Source of the DNA: a virus | Direction: 5' to 3' (one strand) | Virus record (IMG/VR): IMGVR_UViG_3300025011_000018 | Coordinates: 62,001 to 126,000 of that record | DNA length: 64,000 nt | Shown: positions 24,820-33,316 of the stretch, in pieces | Layout of the letters: every line of letters begins with the position of its first letter | Position numbering within the stretch: position 1 is the stretch's first letter | Made by a program: the position numbers and the translations under genes | The notes under the pieces: model-generated | What the model was told of the DNA's origin: nothing | The model's database searches: none | What the model saw: only the letters and a program-made list of their open reading frames with translations

Positions 24820-25849
24820 TATTTATAAAGATGATAAAAAATATTATGATACTTCATATTCAAGCGAAGAGGATATATACGACATTTTGTGGTTATTGGA
24901 TATTATTCTTCAAGACGCACAAAAGGGAAATAAAGAAGCTTTAATTACCTTAAAAGATTTAAATAATTTATTAACAATTTATTATCCTGTATTATCGGAA
25001 TATTGCAATATTCAAATGGGATTTAAGCCTATGAAACTTGAAGACCAACAAAAAGAAATAATAGAAGTTGTTTCAAGTAGATTAAACATGACAAAAGAAG
25101 AGTGTGAACGTGAGATATTAATTGCCGTATTACATATTAAGAAAACGAATATGAATAATTGGTATAACTGTATTAATAAAAACTATAAAAACTATATAGT
25201 TGCTGCCAGTAAAAAGAATTTCGTCGATGCTCTAATATCACTACCAAGAAGAACATTAGTTAGTTATGAAGGGAGTAAGATTACGTCTGAGAGCTTGTGG
25301 CAGGTCGATTACTGCAAGAAATATGTAGTTGCTAAACATATTTACAAGGGGGATATTTATCCTGAAGATTTGCAGGAGTTAATTGAGTTGCAAAGTAAAA
25401 ATGAAATATTGGTTAAAACTCTAAGTAAAAATAAAGATAAGAATAAACAGGAGAAGCTGGAACTAAGTAAAAGAATTAAGTTACGAAAGACACTACAAGA
25501 AGATATTAATATTTTAAAAGATCATTATAGAATACCTAGAAATCATTATTATACTGAAAGTCAAGACGTTAGTCATAAAGAATTAATGTACTATAAGAAA
25601 AAATTACCGCCTCGTGAAGAATATGTTGAGCGAGAATATGATAATACAGAAGTATTAGATGAATGGCAGGTAGAGAAAGTAAAAGACATAGCTAATAAAA
25701 TTTTAACTAAGAGGCAAATGGTCATATTTAGTCTTTATTATGAGGCTAGACTAACTCAATTGGAAATTGCTAACATAGTTAACGATACTCAAGGTCATAT
25801 TGCCAGAGATTTAAAACAAATTATAAAAAAAATACAAAATAATATATAA
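24800..25849 (+). CDS. protein with sigma region-4-like C-terminus, 349 aa
   Basis: The last ~60 residues (ANKILTKRQMVIFSLYYEARLTQLEIANIVNDTQGHIARDLKQI) form a sigma-70 region 4 / ArpU-like HTH. The first ~290 residues are unassigned, helical and basic in the middle. Phage late-gene activators and sigma-like factors have such a C-terminal HTH. It lies upstream of the structural genes and could direct their transcription. GGAG ribosome site; overlaps the CoiA-like gene. Confidence 0.55.
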   Translation: MGSVKIDIYKDDKKYYDTSYSSEEDIYDILWLLDIILQDAQKGNKEALITLKDLNNLLTIYYPVLSEYCNIQMGFKPMKLEDQQKEIIEVVSSRLNMTKEECEREILIAVLHIKKTNMNNWYNCINKNYKNYIVAASKKNFVDALISLPRRTLVSYEGSKITSESLWQVDYCKKYVVAKHIYKGDIYPEDLQELIELQSKNEILVKTLSKNKDKNKQEKLELSKRIKLRKTLQEDINILKDHYRIPRNHYYTESQDVSHKELMYYKKKLPPREEYVEREYDNTEVLDEWQVEKVKDIANKILTKRQMVIFSLYYEARLTQLEIANIVNDTQGHIARDLKQIIKKIQNNI

Positions 25850-25916
25850 AACATGGTATATTTTTGTAAGAGTGTATCCCTATATATGTAGGGGTAATTA
25901 ATAATTGGAGGAAATT

Positions 25917-26720
25917 ATGTATTTAAAATTATATAACAATACAAATATGAAATTAGAATTATTCCCGACGTTCAATCAGAGAGTTGAATATATAAATGAA
26001 AACTTATTTAACAATAAGGAACACGAAATATATTATAATATTTGCTCTAGAAACTTTAGTAATAAAGATCAGATAAAAAATATAGAAAACAGATGGCTAG
26101 GTATTAAAGTTGTAAACAAACCTAATAAGGATGAAAAGTTAAAAGCTACTCTGAATTATATAGCTGGATATCTCTTGGGAGCAAAAGAGTATTCGATAAA
26201 TAGCAAAATTAGAAGATATCTTGAATTATCAAGATTATCTGAACCAACTAAAAATGAGTTGGCGGAATTAAATATTTTAAAAGGCAACGTCCTATATTGT
26301 AAAAATTATAAAGCTAGAGATAATAGAAAAGATTTTGTAATTATGATTAATTCTCATATGGAAAATCTTCTAAGGCATAACTTAGACAAACTAGAAAAAA
26401 TAGAAAACAGAGAATATACAGAACAGTTTATGTATGACCACACACTTGAAAGACTAAATGTTTGTAATGACATAAAAGATAAAATAATAAGCATTGTAGA
26501 TACTTTACAAAATAACACAATTAAAAAAGAAACCTTGTTCAGAGAAATACAAGCTGAATACAAAAATATTCAGAACTCTGAAGATACAATAAAATATATT
26601 TCTAGCATAATGAAAGATATAAAAAAAATAGATTCCAACAATATCTACTTAGAAAAGCAGATTGAATATCTAAATGACGAGTATTTAATGGCGACAGAAT
26701 TTATCTATAACAATAATTAA
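25917..26720 (+). CDS. hypothetical protein, 267 aa
   Basis: ATG at 25917 follows GGAGG at good spacing. Basic, mostly helical, with a probable coiled coil in the last third. A short CCCTA/TAGGG hairpin lies in the 67-base gap before it. Family unknown. Confidence 0.6.
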   Translation: MYLKLYNNTNMKLELFPTFNQRVEYINENLFNNKEHEIYYNICSRNFSNKDQIKNIENRWLGIKVVNKPNKDEKLKATLNYIAGYLLGAKEYSINSKIRRYLELSRLSEPTKNELAELNILKGNVLYCKNYKARDNRKDFVIMINSHMENLLRHNLDKLEKIENREYTEQFMYDHTLERLNVCNDIKDKIISIVDTLQNNTIKKETLFREIQAEYKNIQNSEDTIKYISSIMKDIKKIDSNNIYLEKQIEYLNDEYLMATEFIYNNN

Positions 26721-26746
26721 AAACATAAAAATATAACCCATTCTCA

Positions 26747-26867
26747 CAGCCTTTTTAAGCTAAATAGTTACTTAAACGTAAAAGTATTCATGAAAAATTT
26801 TTTCGTCTAACCACGGGGCTATCAGAATCATTTATGGATTTTACGTTTTTGAAACCCTTGTGGCTGT
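26747..26867 (+). ncRNA. candidate structured leader RNA
   Basis: Nested long-range stems: ACAGCC (26747-26752) with GGCTGT (26862-26867), and AAACGTAAAA (26774-26783) with TTTTACGTTT (26839-26848). An alternative stem CCAC (26811-26814) with GTGG (26860-26863) excludes the outer one, which is switch-like. It lies in the 200-base gap before the gene at 26921. Confidence 0.4.
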
Positions 26868-26920
26868 AGGCTTTCAAAATGGCAAAAATCACTTAATTTG
26901 AACGACGAGGTACGAATATC

Positions 26921-27097
26921 ATGGCAAAAGAAACTGAACAGTTTTTTACTCCAGAACCTTGCATAAATTGCTTGGGGAAATGCAAAAGAGAAATGAATGT
27001 AATTTTTAAATATGGATTTGAAACTGGTAGAAATAAAATACTTTGTGGTAAACAGATAAAAACGAAAAAGGGGAATAAACTTGAAGCAAATAAGTAA
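26921..27097 (+). CDS. small Cys-containing protein, 58 aa
   Basis: ATG behind ACGAGG. Pattern CINCLGKC plus a later LCGKQ suggests a small zinc-binding fold; C-terminus very basic. Lies directly downstream of the candidate structured leader. Confidence 0.5.
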   Translation: MAKETEQFFTPEPCINCLGKCKREMNVIFKYGFETGRNKILCGKQIKTKKGNKLEANK

Positions 27098-27212
27098 AGA
27101 GCTATTTTTAAAAGCAATTAAAGTTGGCAGAAGAGATTTAGTAGCTAAAACAAAGAATAAACGTTATGGAATCGACAAAATTGAGTATGAAATAAGAAGG
27201 TCAATAAAGTAA
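27081..27212 (+). CDS. small basic protein, 43 aa, TTG start
   Basis: TTG after AAAGGGGAATAAAC, overlapping the previous gene by 17 bases. Very basic (KVGRRDLVAKTKNKRYG), possibly nucleic-acid binding. Its stop runs into AAAATATAAAAT. Confidence 0.4.
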   Translation: MKQISKELFLKAIKVGRRDLVAKTKNKRYGIDKIEYEIRRSIK

Positions 27213-27252
27213 AATATAAAATACGAATACAAGAATAAAAGGAGAGAATATT

Positions 27253-27885
27253 ATGGAGATGAGTATTACTAGAGGTTTGTCTGAACTAAAACTACTTAAA
27301 GACAGAATAGAGCGAAAAATACAATCATCAAAGTATATCGTAGGCAATAAGAAAAGTAATAAAAAAATAGATGGAATTTACACTAAGGAAGATTTAGTGA
27401 CAACAATAAAAGCTGACTATCAAAGCGTATTGGATTTGATTAACAGAAGGAAGCTGATTAAAGCTGAAATAGTTAAATCAAACGCTAATACAATAGTTAA
27501 AATTTCTGAAAAGGAAATGACTGTTGCTGAAGCAATTGAAAGAAAAGAATCTATTCAATTTGAAAAGATTCTACTTAACACTATGGAGCAGCATTATAGA
27601 TCTGCAATCGCAAAAGTAGCAGTAGAAAACGAAAAGGTTCAAGTAAATTTAGACAATCTTCTCAATACTACTTTTGGCAAAGAGAATAAGAATAAAACAG
27701 CGGAGAATGAGATTAAAATAATTTCAGATCCATATCTTGAGCAGAATGAGTGGGAAGTAATTAATCCGCTTAAATTGCAAGAGGAGATAGAAAAGTTGAA
27801 AACTAGCATAGAGGATTTTGAAACGGAAGTGGATTTTATTCTCTCGGAATCAAATACGATTACTAAGATTCAAATACCTGATTAA
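27253..27885 (+). CDS. DUF6847 / DIP1984-like protein, 210 aa
   Basis: Starts MEMSITRGLSELKLLKDRI behind AAAGGAG. The block TTIKADYQSVLDLINRRKLIKAEIVKSNA followed by EMTVAEAIERK is typical of a phage protein family of this length related to DIP1984/septicolysin-like proteins. Helical, function unknown. Commonly found in early or accessory parts of clostridial phages, as far as I recall. Confidence 0.6.
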   Translation: MEMSITRGLSELKLLKDRIERKIQSSKYIVGNKKSNKKIDGIYTKEDLVTTIKADYQSVLDLINRRKLIKAEIVKSNANTIVKISEKEMTVAEAIERKESIQFEKILLNTMEQHYRSAIAKVAVENEKVQVNLDNLLNTTFGKENKNKTAENEIKIISDPYLEQNEWEVINPLKLQEEIEKLKTSIEDFETEVDFILSESNTITKIQIPD

Positions 27886-27898
27886 GTGGATTAGTGCT

Positions 27899-28045
27899 TT
27901 GGAAACTTGTGAAGCCCAGAGCCTTGTAAATAGTTTAATATTTTGTAGTTATCCGAAAACTATAGACTTAAATCACCCAATTCTTCAGGGTATATTGAAG
28001 AAACAAGAAGAACAATTAAGTTTATATTCAAATGGTGAATATTGA
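27899..28045 (+). CDS. possible small protein, 48 aa
   Basis: Open frame from a TTG 14 bases after the previous stop, without a clear ribosome site; the sequence (LETCEAQSLVNSLIF...) is compatible with coding. The following 265 bases up to 28310 show no gene. Confidence 0.25.
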   Translation: METCEAQSLVNSLIFCSYPKTIDLNHPILQGILKKQEEQLSLYSNGEY

Positions 28046-28309
28046 TATTAATATAATACACTTTATCTACATATAAAGTAACTCTAGATAAAAGTTCAAA
28101 GATTAAATTTCAATATTCAAAGTTTAGAATTTAAAGCTCTTTTTGATTAAAGTTATAAAACATAAGTCTAAAAGCTCGATAAAATCCAAGATAAAAGGTT
28201 TAAGTGTTGATTTAATTGACTTATAGTGATCCTCTTGGCTGGATAGTTACAAGTAAAATTTTATAGATAAATTCAAAATATAAAAACGGAATAAAAGGAG
28301 AAAAATATT

Positions 28310-28504
28310 ATGGCTAAAAGCAAGAATACGGTAAGTTTTAAAAATGCAGAGTTGATTTTTGGAGATAAAACAATTGAAATTCAGGAAACTGAAAAAGAAT
28401 GTGTAAAATGTTTCGATTTGATTGCAGAGTTGAAGAAATTTAAAAATATAAAAGGTATTGCTTTGACATTATCTAATGATGAAGAAATTGAACCAATAGA
28501 TTAA
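28310..28504 (+). CDS. hypothetical protein, 64 aa
   Basis: AAAGGAG ribosome site after AAAATATAAAA. Alpha/beta small protein with two Cys (ECVKCFDL). Unrecognised. Confidence 0.55.
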   Translation: MAKSKNTVSFKNAELIFGDKTIEIQETEKECVKCFDLIAELKKFKNIKGIALTLSNDEEIEPID

Positions 28505-28529
28505 AAAACTGGAAACCCCTTGCCATATA

Positions 28530-28650
28530 GTAGGGAACTGAAAATTCAGGTGAGTCACTACCAATAAGTGTGAAATTTAACATTGGTCGGGATGAAGACC
28601 TAAAACTCATTCCCATTGTATAAGGAGTTATAAACTAGCTCCTTATTTTT
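28530..28650 (+). ncRNA. candidate structured RNA ending in a terminator
   Basis: Stems: GTAG/CTAC (28530-28533, 28558-28561) around CTGAA/TTCAG (28538-28542, 28545-28549); CCAAT/ATTGG (28561-28565, 28582-28586); GGGATGA/TCATTCCC with one bulge (28589-28595, 28607-28614); finally TAAGGAG/CTCCTTA (28621-28627, 28639-28645) plus TTTTT, a rho-independent terminator. It fills the gap before the phosphoesterase gene. Confidence 0.5.
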
Positions 28651-28685
28651 GTTTGTAAAATTAAGGAACAAAGGAGTGTATTCAT

Positions 28686-29843
28686 ATAGAATCACTAATT
28701 GAGGTTTGCTATAAAAAGATTAATCATGAAATAGAAGATAATTGGTCTGATATAGCCGAAAAATATAACTACAAAGACGGAGAATCCCTGCGTCAATGGT
28801 TTAAAAAATATAGACAATCTAAAAATGAACTTCCAAAAAGAGAAGATGTCAGAACTGTGCAAATAACTAAAACTTTAGATGAAATAGAATTAAAAAAAAT
28901 AGAATTAAAAAAAGAAAAAGTTAAAATGCAAGACCAGCGAAATGAATTAAATAAAGCAATACGTCAAACTGCTAGGTTTGAATCGTTGTCAGATTATATA
29001 AATCAAGCGTTCATAAACCTAAAAGATAAGGATTTTGTTTTTAAACCAATTGAGTTCAAAAAATATGAAAACAATGGAAATGATTTATTAGTTTGTTTAA
29101 ATGACCTTCATGCAGGAATAGTAGTTAAGAATTTTTGGAATGAGTTTGATTTTAATGAATTAAAAAATAGAATGAATTTATATTTGTCTAAAATTTTAGA
29201 AAAGAAAGATCTCCATAAATCGTATGGACTCCATGTATTTATTGGTGGCGATAATATTTCTGGGCTGATCCATAACTCTCTCAGATCAGAAAGCACTGCG
29301 AACGTAATTGATCAAGTTATTATGGTTACAGAGTTGATTAGTAATTTTATTTATGAATTAAGTAAAAACTTTGCATTTGTTAGAATTATAAGTGTATCAG
29401 GCAATCATTCTAGATTATTTAGTAATAAATCCGATGCAGTAAAAGGAGAAAGGTTGGATAATATTACTCCTTGGTATCTAAAAGCTAAATTACAAAATGT
29501 ACAGAATGTTTATTTTATTGATAATGCAATTGATGAAAGTATTGGAGTATTAGATATTAAAGGTAAACTATATTATTTTGTTCATGGAGAATATGACACT
29601 CCAGCTAAAGTTATTCAAAATCTAACTATGATGCTAGGTTCTAAGCCTTATGCAGTCGCAATGTGTCATAGACATCATTTTGCCATTGATACTCAACATG
29701 ATTCTAAAGTTATAATGTCTGGATCAATGCTTGGAACAGATTCATACGCAATAGAAAATAGGCTTTCGGGTAAGGCAAGTCAAACTGTATGTGTATGTAC
29801 TAATGATGGTATAGATGGTTTTTATGATATTATTTTAAACTAA
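28686..29843 (+). CDS. HTH + calcineurin-like metallophosphoesterase, about 385 aa, apparent AUA start
   Basis: The catalytic part holds the metallophosphatase motifs NDLHAG, GGDNISG, SGNHSRLF, FVHGEYD and CHRHHF, so it should bind two metal ions and cleave phosphoesters; the substrate is unknown. The frame extends 57 codons upstream of a GTG at 28857 through an HTH-like block (NWSDIAEKYNYKDGESLRQWF) and a coiled coil. AAGGAG lies nine bases before an AUA at 28686 and no usual start codon exists upstream. Either AUA is used or an ATG has been changed. Confidence 0.75.
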   Translation: MESLIEVCYKKINHEIEDNWSDIAEKYNYKDGESLRQWFKKYRQSKNELPKREDVRTVQITKTLDEIELKKIELKKEKVKMQDQRNELNKAIRQTARFESLSDYINQAFINLKDKDFVFKPIEFKKYENNGNDLLVCLNDLHAGIVVKNFWNEFDFNELKNRMNLYLSKILEKKDLHKSYGLHVFIGGDNISGLIHNSLRSESTANVIDQVIMVTELISNFIYELSKNFAFVRIISVSGNHSRLFSNKSDAVKGERLDNITPWYLKAKLQNVQNVYFIDNAIDESIGVLDIKGKLYYFVHGEYDTPAKVIQNLTMMLGSKPYAVAMCHRHHFAIDTQHDSKVIMSGSMLGTDSYAIENRLSGKASQTVCVCTNDGIDGFYDIILN

Positions 29844-29871
29844 AATATAAAAGAATAAAAGGAGATTTCAA

Positions 29872-30228
29872 ATGGAATTAATTGAAAAAATCAATGTTTA
29901 TAACGATAAAATAGTAAAAAGTTATTATATTAACGGCGCTTCAGTTTCGGCAGAAGATTATGGAGATGCACTAGAAGCTTGTGATGGCGATGAAGGAGAA
30001 GGTTGTGGATATGATTGTGATTGCTGTGATGATTATCCAGACCATGTTGAAGAATTAATAAAAGATTGTATTGAAGACATATCAAATCCAGAAGGAATTT
30101 GTGAAGATTGTTTAAAATCAAATTTGCGTAATTTGTATAACGAAGGCTATAAAGAAGGCTCAATAGATACTAGATTGGGATTGATTGGTCAACTTAGCGA
30201 CGAAATAGAAGAATTTGAAGAAGATTAA
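29872..30228 (+). CDS. acidic Cys-rich protein, 118 aa
   Basis: AAAAGGAG ribosome site with AAAATATAAAA just before. Highly acidic with a Cys cluster (GCGYDCDCCDD) and CEDCLKSN later, suggesting metal binding. Unrecognised. Confidence 0.55.
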   Translation: MELIEKINVYNDKIVKSYYINGASVSAEDYGDALEACDGDEGEGCGYDCDCCDDYPDHVEELIKDCIEDISNPEGICEDCLKSNLRNLYNEGYKEGSIDTRLGLIGQLSDEIEEFEED

Positions 30229-30252
30229 TAATTGAATTTTGGGTGTATAGTG

Positions 30253-30282
30253 CCTGTCTGTAGGTTCAGACGGGTATTCTTA
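30253..30282 (+). terminator. terminator-like hairpin
   Basis: CCTGTCTG (30253-30260) pairs with CAGACGGG (30267-30274, one T.G), followed by TATTCTTAT. Confidence 0.5.
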
Positions 30283-30335
30283 TGCTCAAAATTAGCATGA
30301 AATGTGAATTTTAAGGAATAAAAGGAGGCAATTGT

Positions 30336-30464
30336 GTGAGTGATAAAATTTATACATTTGAAGATATTTGGTATATGCTTAAACAGTTTGCTATGAAAGA
30401 TGAGTATAAAAGCATATTTAAAAAGATGCATGAGTTAGAGATAAGATTTATCTGGTCTAAATAA
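30336..30464 (+). CDS. small hypothetical protein, 42 aa, GTG start
   Basis: AAAGGAGG ribosome site. Short helical, aromatic-rich protein. Immediately upstream of the packaging genes. Confidence 0.5.
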   Translation: MSDKIYTFEDIWYMLKQFAMKDEYKSIFKKMHELEIRFIWSK

Positions 30465-30491
30465 ATATAATTTATAAAAGAGGTGATTTAA

Positions 30492-31496
30492 ATGCCGAAG
30501 GTTGGTAAATCAATAAAAGTAGATAATAAAAAAGCACCTGACAAGATGATTTGTCAAAATATAAATTGTAAGTTAGCAGGAAAAGAACAATCAAACACGG
30601 CATTTTATAATACCAATTCACAGTTAATGCCAAAGTATCCTGTTTGTAAAGCATGTGTTCAAAAAACAATTAATCTATCTGATATGGAGTCCGTATATAA
30701 GGTTTTAAAAGATATGGATATATTATTCGTTAAATCTATATGGGACTCTGTTTGTGAAAAAACTCCCAATAATCCGTTTGGCATCTATATTCGCCAGATG
30801 AATTCATTGCCTCAATATCGTGGTATGAGTTGGAGAGACTCTATTTCTCTACCTCAATCAAATAATAATATACAGAATTTATCTGAGTTTGTGGCTACTG
30901 ATGATATATATGAAAAGTGGGGTTTTGGCTATTCTGCGGATGAATACAGTTATTTTGAGAAGAAATGGAATAAACTTATAGATAATTATGGAGAAAAAAC
31001 ATCTCTTCATATTGAAGGTTTGAAAACTTATATTAGATTTAGAGTTAAAGAAGAAATGGCAACGGCAAAAGGGGATGTGAAAGACGCAAAAGACTGGGCT
31101 GCTTTAGCTTCGTCTGCCGCAACAGCAGCAAAAATCAATGTTTTACAACTATCTAAATCAGATATTAGTGGAGGCGTGGAATTACTTCCTCAATTGTTTG
31201 AAGCCGTTGAATCTAAAGTTGGTATAATTTCAATTTTACCAAAACTAAAAGAACAACCAATGGATGATGCTGATTTAATTATTTGGTGTATTATAAATTA
31301 CAACCGAAGACTTGAAGATAAATCAAGAATTGAATATAGAGAAATATGGAATTTTTACGATGAAATGCTTAATGAGTATTTTAATAATCAAGGATATACA
31401 AAAGATCAGATAATGATTGAAAAAGATAAAAGGAATAGTATATTTAGAGACTTAGGAAAAGTATACAGAGAGCCTGTTTATGAAGAAGGTGAATAG
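30492..31496 (+). CDS. probable terminase small subunit-like protein, 334 aa
   Basis: Position directly before the large subunit, with two bases between them. The N-terminus carries a zinc-finger-like set (MICQNINCKL...PVCKACV), followed by a helical body. Small terminase subunits recognise phage DNA and regulate the large subunit. The family match is by position and general form, not a known signature. Confidence 0.5.
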   Translation: MPKVGKSIKVDNKKAPDKMICQNINCKLAGKEQSNTAFYNTNSQLMPKYPVCKACVQKTINLSDMESVYKVLKDMDILFVKSIWDSVCEKTPNNPFGIYIRQMNSLPQYRGMSWRDSISLPQSNNNIQNLSEFVATDDIYEKWGFGYSADEYSYFEKKWNKLIDNYGEKTSLHIEGLKTYIRFRVKEEMATAKGDVKDAKDWAALASSAATAAKINVLQLSKSDISGGVELLPQLFEAVESKVGIISILPKLKEQPMDDADLIIWCIINYNRRLEDKSRIEYREIWNFYDEMLNEYFNNQGYTKDQIMIEKDKRNSIFRDLGKVYREPVYEEGE

Positions 31497-31498
31497 TT

Positions 31499-33268
31499 TT
31501 GGCTGGTTATCCTAAATTTGAAAGTAAAAATAATAAACACGAACACGATAGATATGATATATATGAACCAGAGTTTGAGTCTCCTTTTAAAGAATCGGAA
31601 TATAATTCAACTATAATTACAAAAAATATAAAAGAATTTTCTGAATTATGCTCATATCTTCGTTGGATGCCTGACATATTCTGGGATTTATACAAACCTG
31701 AAAGTGGTGGAATGAATTTTGATTTACATCAAAGAGTTATGATGAGATTATTGTCTAGATTTCCAGAAAACTACTTTTGCGCACCAAGAGGTATAAGTAA
31801 AACGCAAATTCATATAATGTCACAATATCATACTGCCTGTTGTTTTCCGAATATAACATTATCAATAACAGCATCTACAAAAGAGAGTGCAGTTAAAATT
31901 TGGAAAGATAAACATGACGAAGTGATTAGATTTTATCCTTCTTTTGCCGCTAATATAAAAACAGCTAATTTCTCCAAAGATAGTGGAAGAGTAGAATTTG
32001 TAAATGGAGCAGTAATAGATAATCTTGCAAATTCACAGCAAAGTAAAGGCTTGAGACGTAGGCGTGGTGGATTAGAAGAATCAGCTTTAATAGATAAAGA
32101 CACATATGATGACTGTATTGAGCCAATTTTTAATATGGCAAGAACAACAATGACTGGTGATATAGATCCTGAAGAATTAAATGGTGCAATCAACAGGTAT
32201 AGCACATCTGGGTATAAAAACTCTGATGAATTTTCCAAAATATTAACAATGTCAAGAGATATGATTGATTTAAAAGGAACGTTTGTATTTGGTTCAGATT
32301 GGTTTATCCCTGTGCATTTTGGTAGACAGAAAAAATCAGTTATTGATAAGGCAAGAAAAAGTAATCTAATTAGATTTAAACAAAATTATTTATGCGATTG
32401 GGTTGGAGTAAGTGATGGGGCATTAATTAATATAAGTAAATTGATTAAAGCAAGAGTAGTAAGTCCCCCAGAAATGGAATGTCCAAGAGATAAAAAAGGA
32501 AATTTAGATTTATGTGAGTATGTAATTGGGGTAGATGTAGCAAGAAGTAGCTCTGAAAGTAATAATAAAACTTCAATAGTTGTTTTAAAAATTATAAGAA
32601 ATACAAGTGGCTCTATTAGACAGATACAATTACATAATATAATCAATCCTCCAAATGGTTTAAATTATGAAGAACAGTCAGTTGTTCTAAAAAGAGTTTT
32701 TTATAAATACGGAGGAAATTTAGATCTAATTAAATCAAGAGTAAAAGCTGTGGTAATTGACGGAAATACTATTGGACAAGGATTAGTGGAGAAATTATTA
32801 GAAGATGTTACAGATTATGAAACAAATGAAGAATATGGGGCTTGGGCGACTATTAACACAGATGATAAAACAAAATCTAAAAATGCTCCAAATATATTAT
32901 ATGTATTAAAAGCTCAAGGAATCAACGGTGATATTATAAGAACTTTTATTAATTATGTAGAATCTAATAAATTAAAGTTGATTAAAACTTTTGATGATAT
33001 AAAAGATAATTTGCCTAAAGATTTAAAAGAAGATTATTTACTAGATATTGAAGCCGCTTGCATCCAAGTGCAATTACTGATTGATGAAGTGGCAAACCTT
33101 AAACTTAAGAAAACTCAAACCGCTGTAACAGTAGATCCAGTTATAAAAAGGATTGATAAAGATAGGTACTCAGCGACAGTTTACGCTCTATTTTATATAT
33201 CATTATTTTTAGAGAATGATATAGAAGAAGATGAGACAATTGATTGGCTAAGTTATTGCATGTATTAA
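31499..33268 (+). CDS. terL: terminase large subunit, 589 aa
   Basis: TTG start behind GAAGGTGAA. N-terminal ATPase with a Walker A-like CAPRGISKTQ (about residues 94-103) and the arginine/glycine-rich RRRRGGLEESALID block; C-terminal RNase H-like nuclease with VIGVDVARSSSES and AVVIDGNTIGQG. It powers DNA packaging and cuts the concatemer. Length is usual for the family. Confidence 0.85.
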   Translation: MAGYPKFESKNNKHEHDRYDIYEPEFESPFKESEYNSTIITKNIKEFSELCSYLRWMPDIFWDLYKPESGGMNFDLHQRVMMRLLSRFPENYFCAPRGISKTQIHIMSQYHTACCFPNITLSITASTKESAVKIWKDKHDEVIRFYPSFAANIKTANFSKDSGRVEFVNGAVIDNLANSQQSKGLRRRRGGLEESALIDKDTYDDCIEPIFNMARTTMTGDIDPEELNGAINRYSTSGYKNSDEFSKILTMSRDMIDLKGTFVFGSDWFIPVHFGRQKKSVIDKARKSNLIRFKQNYLCDWVGVSDGALINISKLIKARVVSPPEMECPRDKKGNLDLCEYVIGVDVARSSSESNNKTSIVVLKIIRNTSGSIRQIQLHNIINPPNGLNYEEQSVVLKRVFYKYGGNLDLIKSRVKAVVIDGNTIGQGLVEKLLEDVTDYETNEEYGAWATINTDDKTKSKNAPNILYVLKAQGINGDIIRTFINYVESNKLKLIKTFDDIKDNLPKDLKEDYLLDIEAACIQVQLLIDEVANLKLKKTQTAVTVDPVIKRIDKDRYSATVYALFYISLFLENDIEEDETIDWLSYCMY

Positions 33269-33316
33269 ATCAAATAATCTAAAATATAAAATAAATCCCA
33301 AGGAGGTGATACGTCT

